Shown one piece after another: positions 1-5,794 of a DNA stretch of 5,794 bases. The position numbers and the translations under genes were made by a program. Under the pieces are notes generated by a model. The model saw only the letters and a program-made list of their open reading frames with translations. It made no database searches and had not been told where the DNA came from. The stretch's first letter is position 1. Each line of letters opens with the position of its first letter. This DNA is from Bacillota bacterium (lineage in GTDB: Bacteria; Bacillota; Clostridia; Lachnospirales; Cellulosilyticaceae). The DNA lies in assembly GCA_023415525.1 (NCBI GenBank), contig JAEZKI010000418.1, positions 1-5,794 on the forward strand, given 5' to 3'.

Positions 1-1
1 G

Positions 2-1078
2 ACAGGTATAGAGGCTCAGACGATTCATCGCTTACTAGAGATTAATTACATGAGAGAAGATAGTAGTAAGCAAATGTTTAATAGAAATGAAGAAAACCCA
101 TTAGAAGCAGATGTTATTATAGTGGATGAGATGTCTATGGTAGACATCATCTTAATGCAGGCTCTCTTAAAAGCTGTAGTGGAAGGGCAAAGATTAGTTT
201 TAATAGGAGATGCTGATCAATTGCCTTCTGTAGGAGCAGGTAATGTGCTAAAGGATATTATCAGAAGCAAGCGACTAACAGTAGTGAGACTTGTTCAGAT
301 TTTTAGGCAAGCCAGTCAAAGTGCAATTATTCGTAATGCCCATCGCATTAATAAAGGAGAGTACCCTATAACCAATGAGAAGGATACAGACTTTTTCTTT
401 ATAAAAAGAGGTTCTCAAGAGGATGTAAAAGCCACCATTATTGAACTCATTACCTCTAGACTCCCTAAATACCAAGGCTTCGATAGTCTAAAGGATATTC
501 AGGTCTTAGTGCCAATGCGTAAGGGCGTGGTAGGTGTCAATGAGTTGAATAAGGCCTTACAAGAAGCGATTAATCCTCCTCAATATCTCAAACCACAGAA
601 GGAATATCGAGGAGTGATTTTTAGAGAAGGGGATAAGGTGATGCAAATTAAAAATAACTATAATACCCCTTGGAAGGTCCTTGCCAAAACAGGACTTTCT
701 ATAGATGAAGGAGTAGGTGTTTTTAATGGGGATTGTGGACTTATTACGGGCATCAATGAAGAAACGGAAATAGTCACAGTAACTTTTGATGATCTGAAGG
801 TAGTAGATTATGAGTTTAACCAATTAGATGAATTAGAACTTGCTTATGCTGTGACCATTCACAAATCACAGGGAAGTGAATACCCAGCTGTTATTCTACC
901 TATTCATAGTGGGCCACCTATGCTCCTCAATCGTAACCTTCTTTACACAGCTGTAACTCGAGCAAAAAAATTAGTAGTAGGAGTAGGGCTTAAAGAAACA
1001 ATGGAACGTATGGTAGATAATAATAAAGAGATAGAGAGATATTCTAGTTTAGTGATGCACCTTACAAGCTTAATTTAA
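2..1078 (+). CDS. recD2: RecD2-family ATP-dependent DNA helicase (RecD/TraA type), C-terminal half, 5'-truncated
   Basis: This is a 5'-to-3' superfamily 1B DNA helicase of the RecD-like (RecD2) family, which acts in DNA repair and replication-fork maintenance without RecBC. The reading frame is open from base 2 and continues upstream, so the visible 358 residues are roughly the C-terminal half of a protein usually near 740 residues; the Walker A loop lies outside the window. Visible motifs in order: [13 protein letters not shown] (residues 1-13, motif Ia region), the Walker B VIIVDE (DE at residues 42-43, bases 125-130), [14 protein letters not shown] (motif III), the FRQA segment, VLVPMRKG, a NGDCG strand, [15 protein letters not shown] (motif V region) and [10 protein letters not shown] (motif VI). 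The ATG at base 50 is internal to the domain and is not the start. Its stop is 18 bases before comFC, which suggests co-transcription. The family is secure; the physiological role is inferred from the family. Confidence 0.93.
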   Translation, partial: TGIEAQTIHRLLEINYMREDSSKQMFNRNEENPLEADVIIVDEMSMVDIILMQALLKAVVEGQRLVLIGDADQLPSVGAGNVLKDIIRSKRLTVVRLVQIFRQASQSAIIRNAHRINKGEYPITNEKDTDFFFIKRGSQEDVKATIIELITSRLPKYQGFDSLKDIQVLVPMRKGVVGVNELNKALQEAINPPQYLKPQKEYRGVIFREGDKVMQIKNNYNTPWKVLAKTGLSIDEGVGVFNGDCGLITGINEETEIVTVTFDDLKVVDYEFNQLDELELAYAVTIHKSQGSEYPAVILPIHSGPPMLLNRNLLYTAVTRAKKLVVGVGLKETMERMVDNNKEIERYSSLVMHLTSLI

Positions 1079-1096
1079 GTTTGTAAAGGAGACAAA

Positions 1097-1798
1097 ATGT
1101 ATTCTTTAACCCAATTAGTATTTCCGAAAAAGTGTACGCTGTGTGAGAGTATTTTGGAGAATGATTTGCAAGGTACTTTATGTCCTAAATGTTGTCCTTT
1201 TTTACTTCGATATAAGATTTGCCCTAGTTGTGGGAGACCTTATGCCTTGGATGAGGGGCACTGTGCCTATTGTAAAAAAGAAGAGAGAGAAGGAACTTCT
1301 ATAAGAGCCCTCTTTCTTTATGAGGGAGTAGCTAGGAAGTCTGTGTTAAGATGGAAATATAAAGGCATTAGGAAGTATGCCAAGGATTATGCAGGGCTTT
1401 TTGTAGAAGATATAGGATGGTTTGTAGATAAGACAATTGATGGGCTCATTCCAGTTCCACTGGCCCCTTGGCGCTTAAGAAAAAGAGGTTTTAATCAGGC
1501 TACTGATTTATGCAAGGAACTTTCTAAACAGACAGGCATACCAGTGAAGGATGTATTAGTAAGGACAAGAAATACCAAGCCCCAATCAGAATGTGATAGA
1601 CAAGAGAGGTTGCATCAACTTCATGGAAGTATGGCTATCAATTCAGAAAAAGGTATTTTAGGTTTAAATAACATTGTATTAGTTGACGATATATATACTA
1701 CAGGTGGAACTATACAGGAATGCATAAAGACACTTATAGGACAAAAAAACAACAATATTGTAAATATTTATGTTCTGGTAGTCTGTATTGGTGTATAA
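1097..1798 (+). CDS. comFC: ComF family protein (ComFC-like): zinc finger plus phosphoribosyltransferase-type domain
   Basis: This 233-residue protein has the full length and architecture of the ComFC/GntX family. The N-terminal part carries four CxxC knuckles (C13/C16, C29/C32, C42/C45, C56/C59), which suggest two zinc-binding sites. The C-terminal part is a type I phosphoribosyltransferase fold, shown by PVPLAPWRLRKRGFNQA and by the PRPP-binding loop VLVDDIYTTGGT (residues 194-205). In competent bacteria ComFC is a cytoplasmic protein needed for DNA uptake during transformation; many non-competent bacteria keep it, so competence cannot be concluded here. A good AAAGGAG site (1085-1091) lies 5 bases before the ATG. 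It sits between recD2 and the yvyF-like gene in the same direction, and neither comFA nor comFB is seen next to it. The usual family segment Q..L...eR..N..gaF is degenerate here (Q163 to M179, with H/L in place of the Asn region). Confidence 0.92.
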   Translation: MYSLTQLVFPKKCTLCESILENDLQGTLCPKCCPFLLRYKICPSCGRPYALDEGHCAYCKKEEREGTSIRALFLYEGVARKSVLRWKYKGIRKYAKDYAGLFVEDIGWFVDKTIDGLIPVPLAPWRLRKRGFNQATDLCKELSKQTGIPVKDVLVRTRNTKPQSECDRQERLHQLHGSMAINSEKGILGLNNIVLVDDIYTTGGTIQECIKTLIGQKNNNIVNIYVLVVCIGV

Positions 1799-1832
1799 TA
1801 AGAGTAATTAGGAAGTTAGGGGGGGACCATAG

Positions 1833-2258
1833 ATGGAAGTAAGAGTGTGTAAAAGGTGCAAGAGAATGTATCAGTATATTAGTGGACCTAGCATTTGTCC
1901 ACAGTGTAAGAAGAAAGAAGAAGAACAGTTTCAAGTCGTAAAGGAATATTTACGTAAGAATCCAGGAGCTTCTATGCAACAAGTGAGTATAGACACTGAT
2001 ACGCCTGTTGGATTAATTGAAAGCTTTTTAAGACAAGGGCGTCTTCAAGTTTCACCCGATTCTCCTATTGCATTAAGTTGTGAAAATTGTGGAGCCAAAA
2101 TTCTTTCTGGACGTTACTGCAATAGATGCAGTAGTGAGGTTAATAGCAGTATTAATGATATGGCAAAGGAATTAAATGCTACTCACGAATTAAAGTTAAA
2201 AAAGGAAAAAAGTGATAAGGATCGAATGCATTTTTTACAATCAGATAGAATTAAATAA
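1833..2258 (+). CDS. yvyF: YvyF-like flagellar-operon protein (TIGR03826-type), two zinc ribbons flanking a helical HTH-like core
   Basis: This small protein of 141 residues matches the YvyF family, which sits directly upstream of flgM in B. subtilis. An N-terminal zinc knuckle (C6/C9 with C22/C25) is followed by a helical segment of about residues 29-72. That segment has helix-turn-helix-like spacing around SMQQVSIDTDTPVGLIESFLRQGRLQ and resembles the MerR-type helices to which this family is often likened. A second ribbon (C83/C86 with C96/C99) and a charged, lysine-rich tail complete it. All eight cysteines are present. The family's biochemical role is not firmly established; regulation of, or assistance to, flagellar assembly is an inference from gene context. 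The gene starts at an ATG preceded by an unusually G-rich ribosome binding site (seven G at 1819-1825). It follows comFC by 34 bases and is closed by the terminator at 2269-2313, so it groups with recD2 and comFC rather than with flgM. Confidence 0.85.
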   Translation: MEVRVCKRCKRMYQYISGPSICPQCKKKEEEQFQVVKEYLRKNPGASMQQVSIDTDTPVGLIESFLRQGRLQVSPDSPIALSCENCGAKILSGRYCNRCSSEVNSSINDMAKELNATHELKLKKEKSDKDRMHFLQSDRIK

Positions 2259-2268
2259 TAGAGATAAT

Positions 2269-2313
2269 AAATGGGAGAAAGCTTCTGATAAGCTTGTCTC
2301 TCATTTTTATTTT
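2269..2313 (+). terminator. Rho-independent terminator after the yvyF-like gene
   Basis: The 5' arm at 2270-2284 (AATGGGAGAAAGCTT) pairs with the 3' arm at 2290-2305 (AAGCTTGTCTCTCATT). This gives 15 base pairs with one G-U wobble and one bulged G on the 3' arm. The loop is CTGAT, and a T-rich tail (TTTATTTT) follows. It begins 11 bases after the yvyF-like stop. There is no matching T-run on the opposite strand, so it works in the + direction. It separates the recD2-comFC-yvyF unit from the flgM operon. Confidence 0.88.
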
Positions 2314-2324
2314 GATAAAGCATC

Positions 2325-2351
2325 TAAAGTACTTAATGGAAAGGTCGATAT
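2325..2351 (+). promoter_or_regulatory. Sigma-28 (SigD/FliA) promoter of the flgM-flgN-flgK operon
   Basis: The -35 element TAAAGT begins at 2325. After 15 bases counted from TAAA, the -10 element GTCGATAT occupies 2344-2351. The established sigma-28 consensus is TAAA-N15-GCCGATAA (CCGATAT in B. subtilis), so only a C-to-T change and the last base differ from the longer form. Transcription would start near 2358, leaving a leader of about 38 bases before the flgM ATG. The site sits between the terminator and flgM, where late flagellar promoters are expected, and would make FlgM inhibit its own promoter through SigD. A perfect TATAAT (2349-2354) overlaps the -10 but has no credible TTGACA partner. 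Confidence 0.85.
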
Positions 2352-2382
2352 AATATACATAAATAAAAAGTGAAGAGATTAC

Positions 2383-2387
2383 GGAGG
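2383..2387 (+). promoter_or_regulatory. Ribosome binding site that decides the flgM start
   Basis: GGAGG, within ACGGAGGTGA, lies 8 bases before the ATG at 2396. The possible GTG start at 2387 uses the last G of this site as its first base, so it cannot be initiated from it. This fixes the start at 2396. Confidence 0.88.
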
Positions 2388-2395
2388 TGAAGGTT

Positions 2396-2671
2396 ATGAG
2401 AATAGATAAGTTAGCTAATATTTATGAAACATACAATAAGCAAACAGTGACTAAATATAAAGCTACTCAAAAGGTGGATAAGAAGGATGAAGTTGCTTTA
2501 TCTGGTACAGCAAAGGATTTTCAGTCTGTATATAAAGCACTCTCTAACATTCCGGACGTAAGACAAGATAAGGTAGATGCCTTAAAAGAGAAGATTGCTT
2601 CAGGCAACTATAATGTAGATGCAAAAGAAGTAGCAGAAAAAATGTTATCAAGTTTTGATATTAAAGGATAG
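2396..2671 (+). CDS. flgM: FlgM, anti-sigma-28 factor
   Basis: FlgM binds and inhibits the flagellar sigma factor SigD (sigma-28) in the cytoplasm. When the hook-basal body is finished it is exported, which releases sigma for the late genes. The 91-residue product has the family layout: a short N-terminal stretch beginning MRIDKL, a low-complexity, probably disordered part with DEVALSGTAKDF (residues 31-42), and two C-terminal sigma-binding helices around VRQDKVDALKEKIASGNY (residues 55-72) and DAKEVAEKMLSSF (75-87). This closely follows the RxxKVxxLKxxIxxGxYxVDxxxVAxKML pattern of Firmicute FlgM. An upstream in-frame GTG at 2387 would add three residues but lies inside the ribosome binding site. 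It is the first gene after the sigma-28 promoter, and flgN follows after 8 bases. Confidence 0.95.
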   Translation: MRIDKLANIYETYNKQTVTKYKATQKVDKKDEVALSGTAKDFQSVYKALSNIPDVRQDKVDALKEKIASGNYNVDAKEVAEKMLSSFDIKG

Positions 2672-2674
2672 GGG
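2670..2674 (+). promoter_or_regulatory. Ribosome binding site overlapping the flgM stop, for flgN
   Basis: AGGGG, in the context GGATAGGGGTG, overlaps the flgM stop codon and lies 5 bases before the ATG at 2680. It favours ATG over the in-frame GTG at 2674, whose G is part of this site. A second purine run, AAAGGA (2663-2668), would fit the GTG, so the choice is likely but not certain. The arrangement suggests translational coupling of flgM and flgN. Confidence 0.6.
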
Positions 2675-2679
2675 TGCTT

Positions 2680-3189
2680 ATGGCAGGAATCGTATATGAG
2701 CTTATAGACACTCTAGAAGAAGAAAGAGATTGTTACGATGGTTTGTGTATTTTAGCTAAATATAAAGAAGAAGCAATTGTAAATAAACAAATCGATTTTC
2801 TTCAAGAAGTGGTAAAAAGGGAAGAAGAATTTGCTGGCAGAGTATCACTCCTAGAAAAACGGAGAGATGCTCTTCTTAATGACATTGCAATTGTAACAGG
2901 TGTTTCACCTAAAGAAATTAATGTTACAAAGCTTATAAATAAATTAGGTGTAGACAATGACGCCAGCAAACGTCTGTTAGTGTTAAGAGAGCAACTCCTT
3001 GAGAAAATTGGCAGTTTGAAAAAACAAAATGAACTTAATGCTATGCTTATTGAACATTCCTTAGAGCTGGTTAATTTTACTATTAAGGCCATAGAGAGTA
3101 CAAGAATGCAGATTCCAGCTACTAGCTATAGTAAAGACGGCGATAACCTAGGAACAACTAATCATAGCTTTTTTGATAAAAAACAGTAA
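2680..3189 (+). CDS. flgN: FlgN-family chaperone for hook-associated proteins
   Basis: FlgN is a cytoplasmic, all-helical export chaperone that binds the C-terminal regions of the junction proteins FlgK and FlgL and brings them to the flagellar type III secretion apparatus. The 169-residue product is almost entirely helical with heptad-like hydrophobic spacing. There is a long N-terminal helix (about residues 3-70, rich in Glu/Lys), a middle segment GVSPKEINVTKLINKLG (74-90), and the family's most recognisable part, NELNAMLIEHSLELVNFTIKAI (about residues 117-138). The last 25 or so residues are polar and probably disordered. It has no signal peptide or membrane segment. It lies between flgM and flgK, the usual place for flgN (yvyG in B. 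subtilis), which supports the call since the family is weakly conserved in sequence. An alternative GTG start at 2674 would add two residues. Confidence 0.9.
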   Translation: MAGIVYELIDTLEEERDCYDGLCILAKYKEEAIVNKQIDFLQEVVKREEEFAGRVSLLEKRRDALLNDIAIVTGVSPKEINVTKLINKLGVDNDASKRLLVLREQLLEKIGSLKKQNELNAMLIEHSLELVNFTIKAIESTRMQIPATSYSKDGDNLGTTNHSFFDKKQ

Positions 3190-3200
3190 AGGAGCACACT

Positions 3201-4904
3201 ATGTCATCTATTGCAAGTTTAGGGAGAATGGTATCTGGGTTAAAGGCAGCGCAAAAGGGATTGCAAGTAACGGGTCAGAACCTTTCTAATATGAATACTG
3301 TAGGGTATACAAGGCAGCAACTCTTGCAAAATGAGAGTGCTTACTTAAATATTGGAAAAGTTGGCGGCAGTTTAATGCAAGTTGGTTTAGGCGTTACCCA
3401 AACGGAGATTCGCCAAATCAGAGATAGTTTAGCAGATAGGAGACTTAGAACAGAGACTTCTGTATTAGGCTATTATCAAACCAATAGTGCCACAATGAGC
3501 GAGATTGAAAGTATATTGGATGAACCTTATGGAGAAGGTGTAGGCCAGATGCTTAATAACTTTTGGGCTCAGACACAGAAACTTAATACAAATCCTGATG
3601 GTGTGGAAGAAAGGCTTTCTTTTATACAGGCAGCCAATGTGCTTATTAAAAAGGCTAATCAGGTAACCCATGCTTTAGATAGTTATCAGGACAACTTAAA
3701 TACGCAAGTGATTACAGCGACCCAGCGTATTAATGAGATCATAAAAAGAGTAAAAGAATGTAATGATAAGATTTCTGTAAATGAAATAAATGGTGATAAC
3801 GCCAACGATTATAGAGATGAAAGAAATAACTTATTAGATGAATTAGCTACTTACGGGGAAATTAGGTATGAAGAAGATGCTGACAGCAAAATAACTTTAA
3901 GCTTTGAAAATACAGTAGTTGTAGATAAAGATTTTCTTACTTTCTTAGAACTCAAGCAAACTAAGCCTAATAGTCCTTTTGTTAAACCAGTATGGTCTAA
4001 CAATAAAGAGGATGTTTATAAATTAGATAAAGTCATTTCTTCTGCAAAGGAGACAGATACAGGAAGCCTCAAAGCCCTTTTGGTATCAAGGGGAGAAGAA
4101 TATGTTAATGAAGATACCACATGGGAAGATATTGCCCTTAATGACAAATATAGTGTAGATATGGTAGGAAATAGCTATCTTATTCCTAAAACCTATAAAA
4201 AGTTTAGTGAGTTTATTAACGCTGTGGTAGAGGTAGCTAATGAGACACTAGATGGAATGGGGATTGGTATACATAAGGGGATAACAGGTGTTCCTATTTT
4301 TAAGCCTATTAAGACACCAGCTGGTAATCCACCACCAACTAAGCCTGATGTAACAGATAAAGTAACTTACCCTGATGAGGCTACTTACAATACAGCCTAT
4401 GATCAATATATTAAAGATTATCGCGATTATTTAGCTAGTGATGAACTTAAGGCTTATATGGTGCCAGGTAATCTTGAGGTTAATCCCGAACTATTAGAAA
4501 ATGGTGGTTATAACAAGTTAGGAACTGTGGCTGATGATAAGGATAACATTGGTGATAATAGTAAAGTAACAGCCCTTCTTCAAAGATGGGGAGAATCAAG
4601 GGAATGGCCTGGAGCAATGAGTGACCTAAAGCCTAGTGATCCTAATTACAAGAAAGTTTCTTTAATGAATTTTTATGCGGAGTTTGTCACAGATATTGGG
4701 ATGGAAGGCTCAGGATTCCAGAATAAGGTTTCAGAAAAAGCAGCTACTGTTAATAATATTGAGCAAGAAAGAACCTCTATGGGGGCTGTTTCACAAGATG
4801 AAGAGCTGACTTTTATGCTTAAATACCAATATGCCTATAATGCAGCAGCGCGTATGGTAACAATGATGGATAGTATGATGGATACGATTATTAACAAAAT
4901 GTGA
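3201..4904 (+). CDS. flgK: FlgK, flagellar hook-filament junction protein (HAP1), first copy
   Basis: FlgK is a secreted structural protein that forms a ring joining the hook to the filament. The 567-residue product has both conserved ends. Near the N-terminus is the rod/hook/HAP signature GLKAAQKGLQVTGQNLSNMN followed by TVGYTRQ (about residues 13-39). At the C-terminus is DEELTFMLKYQYAYNAAARM (533-552), the helix that pairs with the N-terminal one to form the D0 core. In between are NANDYRDERNNLLDEL (the conserved ANDLRDxRxxLLDxL motif), TGSLKALLVSRG, and GDNSKVTALL (from residue 451). There is no cleavable signal peptide, as expected for type III export. An insert of about 50 residues (roughly 368-420) contains a PPP-T-K-P linker and a tyrosine-rich helix not typical of the short forms of the family. 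AAAGGAG (3188-3194) overlaps the flgN stop and lies 6 bases before the ATG. The second flgK-type gene follows after 15 bases. Confidence 0.95.
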   Translation: MSSIASLGRMVSGLKAAQKGLQVTGQNLSNMNTVGYTRQQLLQNESAYLNIGKVGGSLMQVGLGVTQTEIRQIRDSLADRRLRTETSVLGYYQTNSATMSEIESILDEPYGEGVGQMLNNFWAQTQKLNTNPDGVEERLSFIQAANVLIKKANQVTHALDSYQDNLNTQVITATQRINEIIKRVKECNDKISVNEINGDNANDYRDERNNLLDELATYGEIRYEEDADSKITLSFENTVVVDKDFLTFLELKQTKPNSPFVKPVWSNNKEDVYKLDKVISSAKETDTGSLKALLVSRGEEYVNEDTTWEDIALNDKYSVDMVGNSYLIPKTYKKFSEFINAVVEVANETLDGMGIGIHKGITGVPIFKPIKTPAGNPPPTKPDVTDKVTYPDEATYNTAYDQYIKDYRDYLASDELKAYMVPGNLEVNPELLENGGYNKLGTVADDKDNIGDNSKVTALLQRWGESREWPGAMSDLKPSDPNYKKVSLMNFYAEFVTDIGMEGSGFQNKVSEKAATVNNIEQERTSMGAVSQDEELTFMLKYQYAYNAAARMVTMMDSMMDTIINKM

Positions 4905-4919
4905 TAAGGAGGTAAAGCA

Positions 4920-5794
4920 ATGGCTTTTTTTGAATTTAACATTGGAGTAAGTGGCTTGTTTGCCGCCCAAAGAGGCTTAGCAGTTACCTCTAATAATATT
5001 AGTAATGCCAATACAAAAGGCTATTCTAGACAAGTTTTACAACAGCAGGCCAGTAGACCACTGAGTGGACTGGGCGTAGGCATGGTAGGGACTGGAGTTG
5101 ATACAACTGGCGTTATTCGTATGCATAACTCTTATTTAGATAATAAAATATGGGCACAGAATGATAAACTAGGAGAATACCGTGTAAAAGTAGAGCAAAG
5201 TGCATTGGTAGAGGCTGTTTTTGGTGAGCCTAGTGAAACAGGCTTTACGAAGGTATTTAATAGTTTGTTTTCAGCCTTTGATGATTTAAGTAAGTTTCCA
5301 GATGAAGTGGAACGCAAGGCAGCCCTCAGACAACAAATGATTAATTATACTAAGTACTATAACAACATTGCAAATTCTCTTTCTAGTTATCAACAAGACC
5401 TGAACTATAATGTAAAGGCGGCAGTGGATGAGATTAACTTATTGGGAAGTAGAATTCAAAGTCTTAACTCACAGATTTATCAAGCAGAGATATTTGGGAA
5501 TGATACCAATTCTTTTAAGGATGAAAGAGAAGTGTGTATTGATAGGCTTTCAGAGATTATAAATGTAGATGTAGCTGAGCAAGAAGTAGATATAGATGGT
5601 AAAAAGTTTACCCAGTATTCTGTGAAAATAGCCGGGCAGACTTTGGTGGATCACTTGGATATAAGAGAATTAAGCATCGAAGTACGTGGTAATAAAGAAG
5701 TTCAGCTTAATAATTTAGCTACAGATATTGATAGTTTAAATAAAAAAATTCAAGATGCAGGCTTGACAGGGGCGACAATAACAGGGCTTAAGAC
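4920..5794 (+). CDS. flgK: FlgK-family hook-associated protein, second copy, 3'-truncated by the window
   Basis: Translation from the ATG at 4920 is open to the end of the window, giving 291 residues with no stop. A strong TAAGGAGGT (4905-4913) lies 6 bases before the ATG. The N-terminus has the rod/hook/HAP signature GVSGLFAAQRGLAVTSNNIS followed by NANTKGYSRQ, then NSYLDNKIWAQNDKLGEY, LNYNVKAAVDEINLLGSRI and NSFKDEREVCIDRLSEII. These are the FlgK-type equivalents of the same blocks in the upstream gene, with matching spacing over about 220 residues. By eye the two proteins share only about a quarter to a third of positions in this part, so this is an old paralogue rather than a recent copy. 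It occupies the place where flgL stands in B. subtilis, but the long FlgK-like middle region argues against FlgL. It is probably a second HAP of the same junction, exported with FlgN help; that role is inferred. Its C-terminus cannot be assessed. Confidence 0.9.
   Translation, partial: MAFFEFNIGVSGLFAAQRGLAVTSNNISNANTKGYSRQVLQQQASRPLSGLGVGMVGTGVDTTGVIRMHNSYLDNKIWAQNDKLGEYRVKVEQSALVEAVFGEPSETGFTKVFNSLFSAFDDLSKFPDEVERKAALRQQMINYTKYYNNIANSLSSYQQDLNYNVKAAVDEINLLGSRIQSLNSQIYQAEIFGNDTNSFKDEREVCIDRLSEIINVDVAEQEVDIDGKKFTQYSVKIAGQTLVDHLDIRELSIEVRGNKEVQLNNLATDIDSLNKKIQDAGLTGATITGLK

Noticed and set aside
275..475. Open frames on the - strand, also at 557-823, 1734-1934, 2802-3092, 3465-3671 and 5132-5317
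   Set aside because: Each lies inside or mostly inside a well-supported + strand gene, has no convincing ribosome binding site context and encodes no recognisable motif; they are shadow frames.
961..972. A-run in recD2 (GCAAAAAAATTA) as a programmed frameshift site
   Set aside because: It encodes the conserved AKK of motif VI (TAVTRAKK), and the frame continues normally to a natural stop, so no shift is needed.
1743..1749. Seven-A run near the end of comFC as a frameshift or decay signal
   Set aside because: The frame is intact to a family-like C-terminus; short A-runs are expected at this base composition.
2274..2310. Riboswitch or cis-regulatory RNA in the gap before flgM
   Set aside because: The only structure is a simple hairpin with a T-tail directly after a stop codon. 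The gap from 2259 to 2395 is fully accounted for by the terminator, the sigma-28 promoter and a short leader.
2387..2395. GTG at 2387 as the flgM start
   Set aside because: The codon overlaps the GGAGG ribosome binding site; the ATG at 2396 has correct spacing and gives the usual FlgM N-terminus.
2674..2679. GTG at 2674 as the flgN start
   Set aside because: It overlaps the AGGGG site, and the ATG two codons later gives a typical FlgN beginning (MAGIVYELIDTLEEE). The alternative would add only two residues.
4920..5794. Second HAP gene as flgL
   Set aside because: Its long coiled region and the NSFKDEREVCIDRLSEI block align with FlgK along the visible 291 residues, and no FlgL-like end is reached at the length where FlgL (about 300 residues) would be finishing.
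1..5794. Mobile elements, CRISPR arrays, tRNA or rRNA genes, prophage attachment sites
   Set aside because: No direct-repeat arrays, transposase motifs, terminal inverted repeats or cloverleaf-like sequences were seen; the window is densely filled by conserved core genes.

Overview
The window is AT-rich, with every gene on the + strand, strong AGGAGG-type ribosome binding sites, short intergenic gaps and frequent AGA, ATA and TTA codons. Gene content and order point to a motile member of the Clostridia (Firmicutes), most likely Lachnospiraceae-like. The phylum is secure from the order comFC - yvyF - flgM - flgN - flgK, which is also found in Bacillus subtilis. The family-level guess is tentative.

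Left block (1-2313): the C-terminal half of a RecD2-type DNA helicase is followed closely by a ComFC-family zinc-finger/phosphoribosyltransferase protein and a YvyF-family (TIGR03826-type) flagellar-operon zinc-ribbon protein. A good intrinsic terminator follows, so these three look like one transcription unit that starts upstream of the window.

Right block (2325 to the end): a well-matched sigma-28 (SigD/FliA) promoter, TAAA-N15-GTCGATAT, drives flgM (anti-sigma-28), flgN (export chaperone for hook-associated proteins), a complete flgK (hook-filament junction protein) and a second, divergent flgK-family gene cut off by the window end. This is a late flagellar operon. FlgM holds SigD until the hook is built and is then exported. 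FlgN delivers FlgK-type junction proteins to the secretion apparatus. FlgK proteins join hook to filament. A SigD promoter in front of its own inhibitor gives negative feedback.

I see no mobile element, CRISPR array, tRNA/rRNA or clearly new system. The points most worth a second look are the two divergent tandem FlgK paralogues, an unusual proline-rich plus tyrosine-stripe insert in the first FlgK, and the clean terminator/SigD-promoter junction between the RecD2-ComFC-YvyF unit and the flagellar unit. The flgM and flgN starts were placed at internal ATG codons rather than at the upstream GTGs. The second flgK has no stop codon inside the window.
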